From NCBI GenBank assembly GCA_020283715.1, contig JAIQCW010000130.1, positions 1 to 64,000 of the forward strand: a DNA stretch of 64,000 nucleotides. The letters run 5' to 3'. The number at the start of each line of letters is the position of its first letter. Positions within the stretch are counted from its first letter, which is position 1. A program made the translations under genes and the position numbers. Below, piece after piece: positions 41,948 to 53,700 of the stretch. Under the pieces are notes generated by a model. It was not told the DNA's origin. It did no database searches and worked only from the letters and a program-made list of their open reading frames with translations. The stretch comes from Cytauxzoon felis. Lineage: Eukaryota; Apicomplexa; Aconoidasida; Piroplasmida; Theileriidae.

Positions 41948-44900
41948 TCTTGTGTAATAAAGCCATAATTTGATTCAAAGGCATCTTCAACTCCTCACAT
42001 AATTCTTGTGCTATAGAAATATAATTTTTAATCTCTTAACAATAAATACTTACATGATTTATGTTGTATACCCATACCAAATAAAATTACACCCTGTATA
42101 AATGGTAGAGTCAATTTCAAATAATCCATAAAATAAATGTATGATAACGTGGGTATCAAATCTGTCACTATAGTAAAGTCAGCCATCTGTTTCATATAAC
42201 GATTAATACGACTAAGATCATATTCCGTCTATAAAAATTTTTTAAAAAACATCTCAATGTGTAATCTTACCAATACAAATTTCATATACTGTATAGATAA
42301 TTCCTTATCGTCCGTAGATGTGTAGCTACCCGATGTATTTATAGTCAAAGTCTTTTCCTTGTATTTCCAATCACCTCCACCCGAGGTTACAATCTTGTCT
42401 TCCTCTTGCAGAGAGCCTTCTCTTTTTACTTCCCCCTTCGCTTCCCTGAGATCAGCTGCGGGTTCCACTCGAGGTCTAGTACTAACTCCACCTTTTCCAC
42501 TAGGCGTGGTACCTTCTCTTTTTACTTCCCCCTTCGCTTCCCTGAGATCAGCTACGGGTTCCACTCGAGGTCCAGTACTACACTTCATTCCACTTGAGGT
42601 TACATCCAACACATCCTTAGCACCATCTTCCATCATTCCCATGATGGATGATCCATCACTAACTTCAACACTACCTTCACCACGATCTCCGGGAGTGGCT
42701 TTACCCCTTGGGGATAGGTAATTAGAAGAGCTGACGGCAGGAGAACGCGAGGTTGTAACCTCAGGTGGATCGGCGAGTGGAACAGAGTTGGATTGTACAT
42801 CAGTTGTGTTATTATCTTTATTTGTATATGATTTATGATGATTGATGAGTGAGAGTAGTAATATGGCGGGTAGATTGCGCCAGCATGAGCTAGCGAGTGT
42901 GAGTAATCTTTTTTTATAATCTTTAGTGAATGAATCTAGCCAATTGTTATTTTTAATTAGATTGAGTATCATAATGCATGAAAATTCACCGGTTGTTTCA
43001 TTGGGTACTTGTCTTGTATATATAGTTTGGAATCCTAATCTTGTCCAGAATCTTACTAGTGATGATGTAATTGAGAAACTGGTACCTATATAATCGATGG
43101 TAGATTTATTATTTGTAATCAATTCTTCATCATTAGATTCTACATCTATTAATAATGATTTAGATGTAGTTTCATTGATATTAGTTATAATATTGATATT
43201 ATTTATTAATCTATTTATAGTTTCAGTACCATATCCTAATTTTTGTAATGGTTGTTGTACAGCTATACGTATAATACGTATACCATTTAATTCAGAGAAG
43301 TTATCAGTACAGAAATGTTGTGTTATAGTCCATGGTATCATATCACCAGATGGTTTAATACCACGTTTAATATTATTATATGCTATATTTTTATTAATAT
43401 TACCTTCAAATGCAATATGTAATACAGATATAATAATAATATCATTAATAGATTGTTTATCATTAGGTATAATAGCTAATATTAATAATTTATGTGAAGG
43501 TGCATCAGATAATAATAATAAATCATCAGGTGTATTACGATAATGTGATGATGTAAGTATATAAATAATTTTATTTAATATTAATTCAGTATAATTATTA
43601 TATGAAAAAAGTATATCTCTATTAATAAGAAAAAATTTACATTTAGATGGTATAATATTATTAGTTATATATAATAATTTATTATTAAATTCATTTGTTT
43701 CTATATAATTAAGACATAATAATTTATTAAGCCATAATTCTATAGAATCATTTTTATTATAACGTATTGGTTCATTTAATTTTATATCTATTAATAAATT
43801 TGTATTAAATTTTTTTAATTTATCTATTAATTTTAATGATATTGATCTACCTGTACCTTCATAACCACCTATAGTAGATGATATAATTATAATACCACGA
43901 TTACATAACATTTCTAATTTTGGTAATGATATTGATGCAGCTTCTTCTATAATTAATATATCCCAAAATTGATTCTTAATAAATTCTATATTTATATCAT
44001 TAGATGATATAAATTTTACATAACAATTTCTTTTATTTATTATATTTATTATACTTGTATATGATTCATATTTTATTTTATTATAACCTACATGTTCATA
44101 TATACCTAATTTATTTAAACCAATCTCTATAAATTTAAATAATGTTATTACATTCTCTATATTTGGTGCTATTATTATTATATTACGATAATCTAAATTT
44201 AATGCAGCAGATAAGAATATTCCTATTGTTGCTGATTTACCACGTCCACGATCACTAAATATAGTAACAATATTAACATGTTTTATATTATCTATATCAA
44301 TTAATAATGTTTGTAATTTTATTAATGCTTTTAATTGACTATATGTAATAGCTAATGATGATAATTTCTTTAATATATCATAATCATTATTAATATATTC
44401 ATCTGTACCTAATTTATTCAATAATTTTATTAATTTACGCCTAGAATCCTTCTTTTTATTAATACTTAAACCACCTTTACAAATAGGTAATATATTCAAT
44501 TCATCATCAACAACCATCATATTATTACCATCAGATAATGATAAAACAAATCTACGAACAAATCTAGGCTCAGCCTTATCATAACCAAAAGAACATAATT
44601 TACCATGAATATCCATAGTAATGTTATATAAATCCTGTAATGATTCCATAGTACGCAATAATATACAAATCAAACCACCACCCTCAACAGTCTCTATTGT
44701 ACGACAAAGAACATTAGGGGTCAATGCCTCAAAATCCTATATTAAAAATATTTTAATGAAATTATGTAAAAGTAGATGTCACACTTGAGGTGCAATACAA
44801 CTATTATTCCACTAGGCGTGGCGCCTCTTCTATTTACTTCCCCTTCCAGCTCCCGTAGATCGCTTCCAGGTTTCACTTGAGGTTATTTAATAATCTCTCT

Positions 44901-45788
44901 TAGATAAAATTAAAGTGACAGAATTCATGTTTGTTGGAATATCTCAATGGATATAAATTGGATTGATGTGATGTTAATTAAACAAAATACAATCATCAAA
45001 GTCCTTTTCAATGAGATATTGACATTGGAAATACATCCTATAGTCATTGAGTTATCATCATGAGTTTCCCCAGAAATGATGAAATTCCTTCAAATTTTCG
45101 AGGTAAAAATGAAGTAGTGGAAGACAGTGATTGGACCTCAAGTGGAACCTGGAAGCGATCTACGGGAAGCGGAGGGGGAGATAAATAGAGAATGCCACCA
45201 CAGCGAGTGGAATGATTAATAGTAATGGACCTCAAGTGGAACCTGGAAGCGATTTATGGGAGCTGGAAGGGGAAGTAAATAAAGGAGGCCACTACGGCGA
45301 GTGGGAAAGATAAGGTTGTATTAGAAGTTAGATATTGGACCTCAGGTGGAACGCCTAGTGGAAAGGAGAGGTGGATTGGACTTCAGGTAGATGAAGTGAT
45401 ATATATAGTGGATATAACTAACTTGAAGTACGCAGAGTCCGAATGTTTGACCGAGAATACGTTGTGATTCTTTATAGTAGCAGTAAGTAATATCAGTAGT
45501 TCTAAGGAATAATTCATATGGATTCTCTACATTTTCATCATATAATCCTTTTTGAGCTAATTTTTTAGCCATTTTTTGACGTTTCCTTTGATGAGATGAT
45601 ACTTCAAGTGATTTTTTATAACACCATAGGACTGTAGGTTTCTTATTCAAAATCCTCTGTAATAGATAATGTAAATTTGCTACTTGAAATCGTGCTTTAT
45701 CTCCTACAATTACAAATAAACCACGCTCGTGGGTAGATACACAATGCTCCACCAACTCGCGAATATCATTAGAGACCTTCTTCTTCAT
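41910..45788 (-). CDS. NAT10: RNA cytidine acetyltransferase NAT10/Kre33 with an in-frame repeat
   Basis: Makes N4-acetylcytidine in 18S rRNA and tRNA and helps 40S assembly. Exons 45788-45423, 44736-42271, 42228-42054 and 42010-41910 give about 1035 residues. Landmarks: N-terminal FVIVGDKARFQVANLHYLLQ; YYKESQRILGQTFG; DFEALTPNVL and TIETVEGGGL; the Walker A motif DRGRGKSA; EEAASISLP; SHYRNTPDDLLLL; the GNAT acetyl-CoA site RIAVQQPLQKLGYG; the C-terminal FGMGIQHKS. A repeat copy (R17) inserts about 145 residues between the GNAT region and the C-terminal domain, and intron 1 (686 nt) carries two more (R18). Confidence 0.93.
42365..42800 (-). repeat. Modular palindromic repeat, copy R17 (exonic, in NAT10)
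   Basis: In-frame insertion in the large NAT10 exon. Order: [36 protein letters not shown], the DGSSIMGMMEDGAKDVLD module, then two nearly identical [13 protein letters not shown] units, one ending GTTPSGKGG and the other GSLQEEDK. The internal duplication of the [13 protein letters not shown] unit suggests growth after insertion. The frame is fully open for about 435 bp. Confidence 0.9.
44780..44885 (-). repeat. Modular palindromic repeat, copy R18a (NAT10 intron 1)
   Basis: Contains a CCACTAGGCGTGG box, CTATTTACTTCCCCTTCC and the minus-orientation [12 protein letters not shown] module, ending in a CACTTGAGGT box. It directly adjoins the unrelated decayed fragment that follows. Confidence 0.8.
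44886..45115 (+). pseudogene. Decayed gene fragment F1, related to the one at 53951
   Basis: About 230 bp lying between two repeat copies in NAT10 intron 1. It aligns along its length with 53951-54190 in the potassium channel gene. Near the right end a readable frame gives FNEILTLEIHPIVI, then a TGA, then SPEMMKFLQIFEVKMK; the other copy reads FNEVLRFEIHPIFI and SPEIQEFLQILGVKMNK. The left part has stops in both. The source gene is not identified; a secreted or variant family of the parasite is possible. Confidence 0.55.
45118..45395 (+). repeat. Modular palindromic repeat, copy R18b (NAT10 intron 1)
   Basis: Two [16 protein letters not shown] units on the plus strand (GGAAGCGATCTACGGGAAGC and GGAAGCGATTTATGGGAGC) each followed by a GGCGAGTGG arm, then GACCTCAGGTGG and a GGACTTCAGGTAG end. 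This is opposite in orientation to R18a, so the two bracket fragment F1 as an inverted pair. Confidence 0.8.
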
Positions 45789-46453
45789 TTTATAATATAT
45801 ACATTTAAAATTATAATAAATACAACATATGCGATTAATTTTATAATTACAATGTGATTTTTAAACTACATTATTACTGAAGATCAAACTATACAATCCA
45901 CCGCACAACGATGTGAATTAAAATACATTGTCTCGTATATATTCATTATAATTCACCATTATTTAAATCAATATCATATTTAAATTTATAATTGTTAGAT
46001 TGTTCTACAATTAAACTTGTAGAGGATTATGTATACTCTTTCCTCTCATCCAGCGTTCTCGACCTCCAATCTATAGAATTCCACCACCAAATATCATCTA
46101 ATTTACAAATAAACTTGACTATAATGCATCAAAATTAGTGGTTTTATTATCCTGTAAAATCCTGCCGGAAAAACACCCTGAATCAGAGCATCGAAACAGA
46201 TGCAGATGCGCAGAACTTTAACCACTGACCTCATACATACCATCTTCCATACATAAAATAGATTTATAAACTGTATAATTCATATTACATCAACATTTTA
46301 CGGTGAATTCTCAAGTTTAGCCAAGAGAATTGCTGTATTAATGGGACCATACATTGGTAGTTGTCAATTGATTTCCATAGGCATTCATCGATTACCAGAG
46401 TTTCTAAAGTATAGGATGATTAAAGGAATGAAAGGTGAAATAATGTAGGTAAC
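45789..46453. other. Intergenic region without recognised content
   Basis: About 660 bp upstream of NAT10. No open frame of note, no repeat module. A more GC-balanced patch at 46150-46220 caught my eye but forms no cloverleaf or box C/D pattern that I can support. Confidence 0.35.
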
Positions 46454-46945
46454 CTATGTGAATATGATTGAAAAATCACAGCTTCCAGTTACGCCGATTT
46501 TATTAAAGACATTATTCAAGAGTAAATAGCCATCACCAACGATTGGTATTAACTCACCAAAGACATTAATATTAGTAAATGATTCATTTATACCATTAAT
46601 TTTATTGATTTTAAGTTTAAGGGTATCCCTTAGTTCATCAATTGTACTTAATCTTAGTGAAATTGGGTTTCTAAAAAAATTGTTGAATAAATGTATAAAA
46701 TTTTAAATATATTTACCTTCTAATTCTATAATCTGCTTGTAATACCGCTAAATAAGGTGTACATTTGAATGCTTTACGATAATTTTCCGCACCAAAATAT
46801 TGTACGGCTTGCCTATAGATGGTATTGGTGATAGAAGAAAAAAAATCGAAACAAACTTGTAAATATTCTTCATTACAAAATTCCTCATTTTTAAATTTAA
46901 TTAAATTGGGTTTATTTACTGCGTTTGGAATTTTTTTATTTAAAT
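46454..46945 (-). CDS. Small hypothetical protein, start unresolved
   Basis: Two joined minus-strand exons with a short AT-rich intron (about 46672-46716) encode a frame ending at a TAG at 46454-46456. The readable part includes EEYLQVCFDFFSSI, YRQAVQYFGAENYRKAFKC, and after the intron NPISLRLSTIDEL and FNKIGVTGSCDFSIIFT. There is no in-frame ATG before an upstream stop, so an upstream exon is missing or the gene is decayed. An alternative frame here starts MRNFVMKNIYKF and looks like a signal peptide, but soon stops. Function unknown. Confidence 0.4.
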
Positions 46946-47071
46946 TTCATCTAACCCACCCCCAATACATCTTATCATCTAGAGCCTCATAGAATCATAC
47001 ATACATCTGTGGGTATAGTTACAACTATCGATATACCCATATATCTGGGTACATGTAAATATCATTGGAAA

Positions 47072-47570
47072 ATGTTGAGGCTTAGTTCATTCCTGGCCTT
47101 CTCCAAGAATGAGGGGTTATTATTGTCCTTGATGTCATCTCATGAATCACTATTAATGAAAGCTCCTATAAAACATGTAACAGTTCCAGGTATGGCTAAT
47201 AGACTTATCATTCATTTAATAATTTAGGCTATGATGGATATTTTACAGTGACTTCTGGTCATTCTCCACTCATATCCAGACTCAAACCAGGTGTTGTATC
47301 AGTTTTTAGACATGACGCCAATGAAGCGGAAAAATTTTTTATCTCAAGTGGTTTTTTAACGTATAAAAAGTATGTTGAGGATAAATTGATGTATTTTATG
47401 CACAATCTTATAGAAATGATGATGATAATGTCGTAAATGTAACAGGTGTTGAAATTGTACCTCTAGAACAGCTAGATAAAGATCGCACAAGTGCTGTACT
47501 TCAAGAAGTACTCGCAGAATCACAAGCCAATCCAGCTCCATGGTCTAAAATTAAATCATTTCTAGCGTAA
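47072..47570 (+). CDS. Mitochondrial F1 ATP synthase delta subunit (bacterial epsilon type)
   Basis: Part of the central stalk of the F1 motor. Exons 47072-47189, 47228-47369 and 47414-47570 encode 138 residues. After a mitochondrial-type N-terminus it reads VTVPGYDGYFTVTSGHSPLI, the beta-sandwich hallmark, then LKPGVVSV and FFISSGFLTYKK, and a C-terminal helical hairpin. Introns are 38 and 44 nt. With COA4-like and SCO1, this is the third mitochondrial energy gene in the window. Confidence 0.88.
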
Positions 47571-47709
47571 GCTGATAATTATTCAATATATATAAATTTA
47601 CAGACAAGATTTATGCTCATGCATACTTAAAGCCGTTCAATAATAAGTGTATTCTATAGCCCATTATAAAGAGCATAACAATTGATGCGTTGTCTACTAT
47701 AGCCGAGGT

Positions 47710-48055
47710 GTAATCTACACCTCTTGTCCAACACCTCTTCTTCCATTCGATACACCATAGGTCGTCTTGCAGACAGCTCTCCACCTGAGGTCCAATCCAC
47801 GTTACTTCCCACTAGCCGTGGAGGCCTCTTCTATTTACTTCCCCTTCCAGCTCCCGTAGATCGCTTTCAGGTATTCCACTTCCACTTGAGGTCTAATCAC
47901 TATACTTCGACCACGATCTCTGGGAGTGGCTTTACCGTTTACGGGGAGGTAATTAGAAGAGGCCACCACGGCGAGTGGGAACAGAGGCTGAAACCTCAGG
48001 TGGAGACGTCAATACGAGCAGAGGTGGATGGACCTACGGTGTAGTTAACCTCGGA
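47710..48055. repeat. Modular palindromic repeat, copy R19 (intergenic)
   Basis: Inverted arrangement: left half has GTCTTGCAGACAGCTC, CCACCTGAGGTCC, CCACTAGCCGTGGAGGCC and a minus [12 protein letters not shown] module; right half has minus ATPRDRG sequence with the TTTACGGGGAGG variant, then GGCCACCACGGCGAGTGG and CCTCAGGTGG. It lies between the 3' ends of the F1 delta gene and the next minus-strand gene. Confidence 0.85.
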
Positions 48056-48109
48056 TGCAAGTGAATATAAGTAGAATCAGTGACATCATCAAAGTGTTGT
48101 ATTTATTCT

Positions 48110-48569
48110 AGGTGTAATTTATTTAATAACTTGGTCGTAGTATTGCTGATATTGTATGGCAATTACCCTATAATATAATTTAACATCCTAGTGTAAAAGA
48201 TACCTTCAGGCATAGCTTCGAATCTGCTATTAGCCTATATGGTCGTTCATATACGGGCTCACTTTTGAAATGTAGCATCAGTTCTAAATCTTCTAATGAA
48301 TTTTTTGTAAGGCCTTGCGATGTTTTCATATAGACTGCTCTATTACCATTAGCTACACCATGGATGTATGTCCTTGAGTTGAAGTATGTTGAAAGGCCAA
48401 TTGCATTATGATTCCCAAAGATTCTTGGTGGATTTGCGATTCTTATGCCATGATAAGGACTTTTATAATCGTTTTTCAAGTCATTAAAAAATGAACCTAT
48501 AATATCATGTGTATAGTCAATATAGTATAACTCACTATTATACACTAAAGGGCACTTGTAATAATTCAT
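48110..48569 (-). CDS. Hypothetical soluble protein
   Basis: First exon from the ATG at 48569, about 125 residues, starting MNYYKCPLVYNSELYYIDYT; a GTATCT..TATAG intron of 36 nt near 48165-48200 may lead to a short last exon ending near 48110. Sequence includes PYHGIRIANPPRIFG, STYFNSRTYIHGVANGNRAVYMK. No signal peptide or membrane segment. I do not recognise the family; the even composition and lack of low complexity suggest a conserved protein. Confidence 0.5.
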
Positions 48570-48693
48570 AATTAAAAATTAATTTTAATGAAATTAATAG
48601 TTTAATTAAAATGTGTTTATGTTTGGAATGATTTTCCAATTACATCTTGCATGATTTTATATTAGACTGCATGTGTAAAGCTGATTGGTGTAA

Positions 48694-49330
48694 TCATTTT
48701 TCATCATCTCTCCAGAAAATATCATCACCATCTGTTGCTAATACATTTTGCACAGTTAAATGTGGTTGTTCTGTCTCGTATAAATTATCTTGATCATCTT
48801 TATATTCAAATGTAGGCTTCTCATCATATATAACATGCTTTTTCCTAATATTATTTATACATTTGGTATAAATGTGTAACTTACGATCCCATAGTTACTA
48901 AAAAATATAATCCTATACATGTTAATAATAATCCTAAAGCCCCTGTTAAATAGGGTACAACAACTATAGTAAGAGTTAAAGTATATATACTACTAATAAA
49001 CATACCATCTTGTGTATTATTCTTTAATATACAACATGAACCATATTTATGAGCTACTCTTGATGATATACAATCAAATAATTTCGTATTTAATATTGTA
49101 TTATCCTTACACTTCTTTGTAGAGGCACAGCATGATGCCTTACAATTGACTATAGTACAATCCGGATCTGAATGTGCTATATTCTCTTCAACCTCTACAG
49201 AATTACATAAATATAATCCTCTTCCTTTCAAATCCATACATTCTTTAGTTAAATCTTTATTCTTTGTAAGCATATCAGCTCTACAACTCACAATCAGTAA
49301 TAGCGATGCATAACATAATACAATCAACAT
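48694..49330 (-). CDS. Cys-rich type I membrane protein
   Basis: Two exons, 49330-48885 and 48844-48694, about 198 residues. A signal peptide (residues 1-18, ending SCRAD) precedes a Cys-rich ectodomain of about 90 residues with ten Cys, including CASTKKCKD and a CC pair near YGSCC. One or two membrane segments follow (TLTIVVVPYLTGALGLLL...) and then a charged cytosolic tail. Probably on the parasite surface or secretory system. I do not recognise a named family. Confidence 0.6.
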
Positions 49331-49593
49331 TATTTATCAATTAATATACATTTAAAACTAAAATTATAATATACAACAATCATTAAATGCATTAAAAAAT
49401 CTTTGATTCGAATGTGTGATCGACGCGACATCATTTTCGATCCTGCACTAATAACGCACATTATTCTCATTTTAAAATACAACGCTACATAAACTTCCTA
49501 ACACCAACAAAAATTTTATTCTGTCTAAATGGATTATCAATAGCTATTTCAATTATAATTCATAACAGACAATCATATCTAATTCTAAATGTC

Positions 49594-50280
49594 ATGAAAA
49601 CTATAGATAATATACCATTCATATCCAAATATCTAATTCTATTAATCGGTATTTCACAAATTTTCAATTATTTAAAAATTCCTAGGACTAGTTACTATTT
49701 TCATTATTTTTAAATATATTTCCAAATATAAAACCCGTAAACATATTAATGTAGACAAAGTTAAAAGGTATTTACCTCATTCTATCAATTTTCCCTATAA
49801 TTTATTTCAGAGATGATAGAATTTCTGCAACATTATTTGCAAATGAGGTAATTTTATAAAGTATTGTTCTATATTACATCATATATAGGCTATATTAAGT
49901 TCCAATGATTATTCCATCATTGAGGATAATCTAAAGCTATTTTTAAACATTTGTACAAAGACTAAATTATATATCTTCGTCAAGGTTTGTTATCTAATCA
50001 CTGTCTATACTAATTTAAATAGATTAAAGACGAAGTTGAAATTGACATTGTTACAAGAAATTTCGAAGATTGTGGAGCATTCACAAATGGATTGGCTAGA
50101 CATGTATGTTGGATGGTCGATTTAATATAATTATTATAGAGGCTTTTATTTTGTACTAGTGATAATGGTAGAATATCAATGATACAACAACTTCAACCTT
50201 ATATACATGTTGAAGCTAATATAGAAAATGTCAAGTTTGTGTCAAAAAAAACTCCCCAAGCTCAATGTTACAACATTTGA
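49594..50280 (+). CDS. PEX22-like single-pass membrane protein
   Basis: Six exons, 49594-49648, 49686-49767, 49811-49847, 49889-49984, 50023-50103 and 50140-50280, give 163 residues; introns are 35-43 nt. An N-terminal membrane segment (about residues 12-28) is followed by a soluble Rossmann-like domain. The last two exons contain FEDCGAFTNGL, LLFCTSDNGRISMIQQLQP and HVEANIEN, which match the order and character of plant PEX22 (a GVFTSGG, LFCSTENGR, VRQLEPDWH pattern as I remember it). PEX22 anchors the ubiquitin-conjugating enzyme PEX4 at peroxisomes. Piroplasms are thought to lack peroxisomes, so the true partner or membrane may differ. Family call moderate. Confidence 0.6.
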
Positions 50281-50702
50281 AAACATGAATAACATATTAA
50301 ATCCTATATAATATTATTATAACAATTAACTATACATGTCTAGATTAATGATAATGATGGAATACAATTTAATTTTACTCTATAAATTATTATGTGACTA
50401 CTATTCGTTTGTACTTGATGTGTTGTTATAAATGAGAGTGATGATATAGAATTATAGTGTTGAATACTATACAACTATTAAATAATATATTAATGGTAGT
50501 ATGTATTAGAATATATTTACTGCAATATATCATCAATACTCCTGGAATAAATCCATCACAATTTGTTTCATTTTATCATTTATTAATAGTTAATAAATAC
50601 TGACCCATCACAAAATTGTGGTGCTAATATGGGGTGAATTTATAAATTAGTATTTAATCATATATAAATATATAGACTAATATTATATTAAGTTTATAGT
50701 AA
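50281..50702. other. Intergenic, nothing recognised
   Basis: Between the 3' ends of the PEX22-like gene and the potassium channel gene. AT-rich, no repeat module, no supported open frame. Confidence 0.4.
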
Positions 50703-53700
50703 TTAATATTGAATTGCCTTGTTGATAATATAGATTAAATCACTCGATTGTAATATAAATGAAGGCTGTGGTGCTACGATTATAAATTGTTTAAGACCAC
50801 AATAATTAGCGAATGGCATATAATAAGTACGTATTATACCAATACATATACTATTTTCTACATGTAAATAATATCTATATAATACCTCAAAACATTTCCC
50901 ATGAAATGATATAGGTATAGATTCTAATGTAATAACACCACCCTCTATAGTACGATTTTTAATTTTTAAAACACCACCATTCAATATCGAATCTATACAC
51001 TCATAATCAACAGAGTTTATTAAATTTGTATTTGAATGGGCTAATAACCCATAAAACATATCCTGTACAAATGTTGTACCCGATGTCATCTCATAACTAC
51101 ACATAAATTCACCATAATTTTCCCATACTTTATTTATAGCATCATTCTTCTGTGTTATATCTACATTAGCTATCAATGATGGATCCAAATATTCCAAACA
51201 TGATGCATGATGAATATCCAATATCAAATGAGGTGTACGGTTCATCTCATTATGATTTATAGTATTATATATCAAATGACGAACAAATAATATCTGCAAA
51301 TCCTTAGATAACTTCTTATGATTACTACCGGATGATATCTGATTACAATTCAATATTATCACACAATTACACTCTATCAAACCTAAAAATATATATTAAC
51401 AAACAATGATACATGTAGAACGAAGATCCAACAATCGAGGATGAAACCACCGTTGGTCCTGCAGACAGCTCTCCACCTGAGGTTACAACATATGTTCCAC
51501 TCGGCGTGGAGCCCTCTCTATTTACCTATCCCTGAAGGGTAATGCCACTCCCGGAGATCGTGGCGAAATATCCGAGACGATCTATGGGAGTCGAGGTGAG
51601 GTAAATAGAGAGGCCACCACGGCGAGTGGGAAGGAAAGTAGGATTGGACCTCGGGTGGAGTTTCACGTGAATTTTGGTAAATTTGACATACCGGCATCGA
51701 TGAGATTTTTCATATCGAGTGATGATCCGTTGATATATACGGCGTAGTTGACGTATTCATCGAGGTGCATTGGATCTTCATCATCGACTGCATCCATTGG
51801 TGCGAGTATGATGATATTATTTTCACAATTTTTGAAAATGATTCTAAAATATAATTTAATGATGCTGGAAAACAAACTTTATAAAATCGTATAAATCTTT
51901 AGGCCAACCACATATTAATAATGTCGGTAGTCGATGTGTAAAGACATTTTCAACAGCGTACGTATAACTCGGTACAATATATAATCCTCTATACCTTTGA
52001 GAATTCTGATCATGCTCAATCTCCGCAATCTCCTCAAGTTTAATATCATGAGCTCCTAAAAAAATCAATGTAAAAATTGAAGTAATTACAATGATATTAA
52101 ACAGCTAGACCTCGTATTCCACCGTCTAGACAATCTTATCCTTTCACTCGCCGTGGTGGCCTCTTCCAGTTACTTCCCCCTCCGCTTCCCTGAGATCAGC
52201 TACAGGTTTTCCACTTGAGGTCCAGTACTACACATCCTTAGCACCATCTTCCATCATTCCCATGATGGATGATCCATCACTACCTTCACCACGATCTCTG
52301 GGAGTGGCTCTACTCTTTAGAGATTGGTAAATAGGAGAGGCCACCACGGCGAGTGGCATCAGATGTTGTAACCTCGGGTTGAGTAGGATTATAATTGAAT
52401 ATAATTGTGTTGAACATACTTGAGCTGAGGAAATTTGAGTAATATGGATCGGATTTGTGTGGTAGTAATTCGATTGGTAGTTTTGTGAGTAATGAGACTT
52501 TGATAACATCTCCTAGTGTTTCAGCCATGACTAGGCCATAGAATTCATCAACGGAATCATCTGTAATTTCTTCACCGATGGTATATCCGACGGGATTAAG
52601 TACGCAATTTTTTCCGGATGCAATACCGATTAGTATGATATTTCTGGTATTATATAATAATCTACAGAATTCATGAAATGGTAATCCTAAAATAATATGA
52701 GAGTTAAGGAGTATGAATAAAAATAGATACCATGAGAGCATTTAGGAAATTTCATTTTAAATAATTGAAATTTCATACCACGTATAAGTTCAAACATTTG
52801 ATTTTGTACATTAAATATTGAAGTTTCATTATCACTATCATTATTTAATAATAATTCATTAGAATTGCTTTCACTGGGTATTAAAAATAGATTACATAAT
52901 TCTTCGACATATATACGTGCTCTTCTTATATCAGATGGTGAATAGAATAAGGTTAATAATAAATAAAATAATCCACGACAATTGATAGATTTTGCTAATA
53001 ATTTATATTTTAATTCTCTTTCATAAAATACCTAAGGATTAAAAAAAATATTTTTTTTATTGTTGATATACTTACATGAACATCATTATCTTTTAAAAAT
53101 GATTTATATTCTGTGCCATGTAATTGTACAGCTAATGGTATACCTAAAGGTCTTGTTATATTTAATGATGCCATTGCCCTATAGTATTATAATAAATATA
53201 TAATTCATTAAAAAAAGAATAACAAACATTAATATAGTTTCTCTATCATCATTCGCCTGATATAAAGCAAAATTTGATGTTTCCATATCATTTACAACAA
53301 CTGTAAAACTAGAATTAAATACAAGCTATAATAATTATATTATAATTAATATCATCTTTACCTTTGATATATAAGATGGGAATGTTATTTTACCATCACC
53401 ACCCATTATACTTAATTTAACTCTAGTATTTAATGATATCGCCATATATACAATTTCATAATAATTCAATGGTAATGGTGATGCTACTACTACATTTTCA
53501 ATAATACCCTCATATGTATTTGATATACATTTAGAATATGTTAATAACTGATAATTCGATATCGGACCCCAAAATAATATATACTTATCATTAAAATCAA
53601 AATATGCACCTATAAATTAATATAATATAATTTATTGATCATCAATTTACCCATTATTACCGGCTTTGTAGATAACGCAGACTTAAGCCTCTTAAATTGA

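Noticed and set aside
42359..42721. Plus-strand open frame antisense to the NAT10 repeat segment
   Set aside because: It mirrors the module sequence in the opposite strand of a well supported coding exon.
46140..46230. Possible snoRNA or small RNA near 46.2 kb
   Set aside because: The base composition shifts slightly but there is no box C/D, H/ACA or cloverleaf pattern that I can support.
36542..48055. Classical DNA transposon or LTR element behind the repeats
   Set aside because: No transposase, reverse transcriptase, integrase or target-site duplication could be seen next to any copy.
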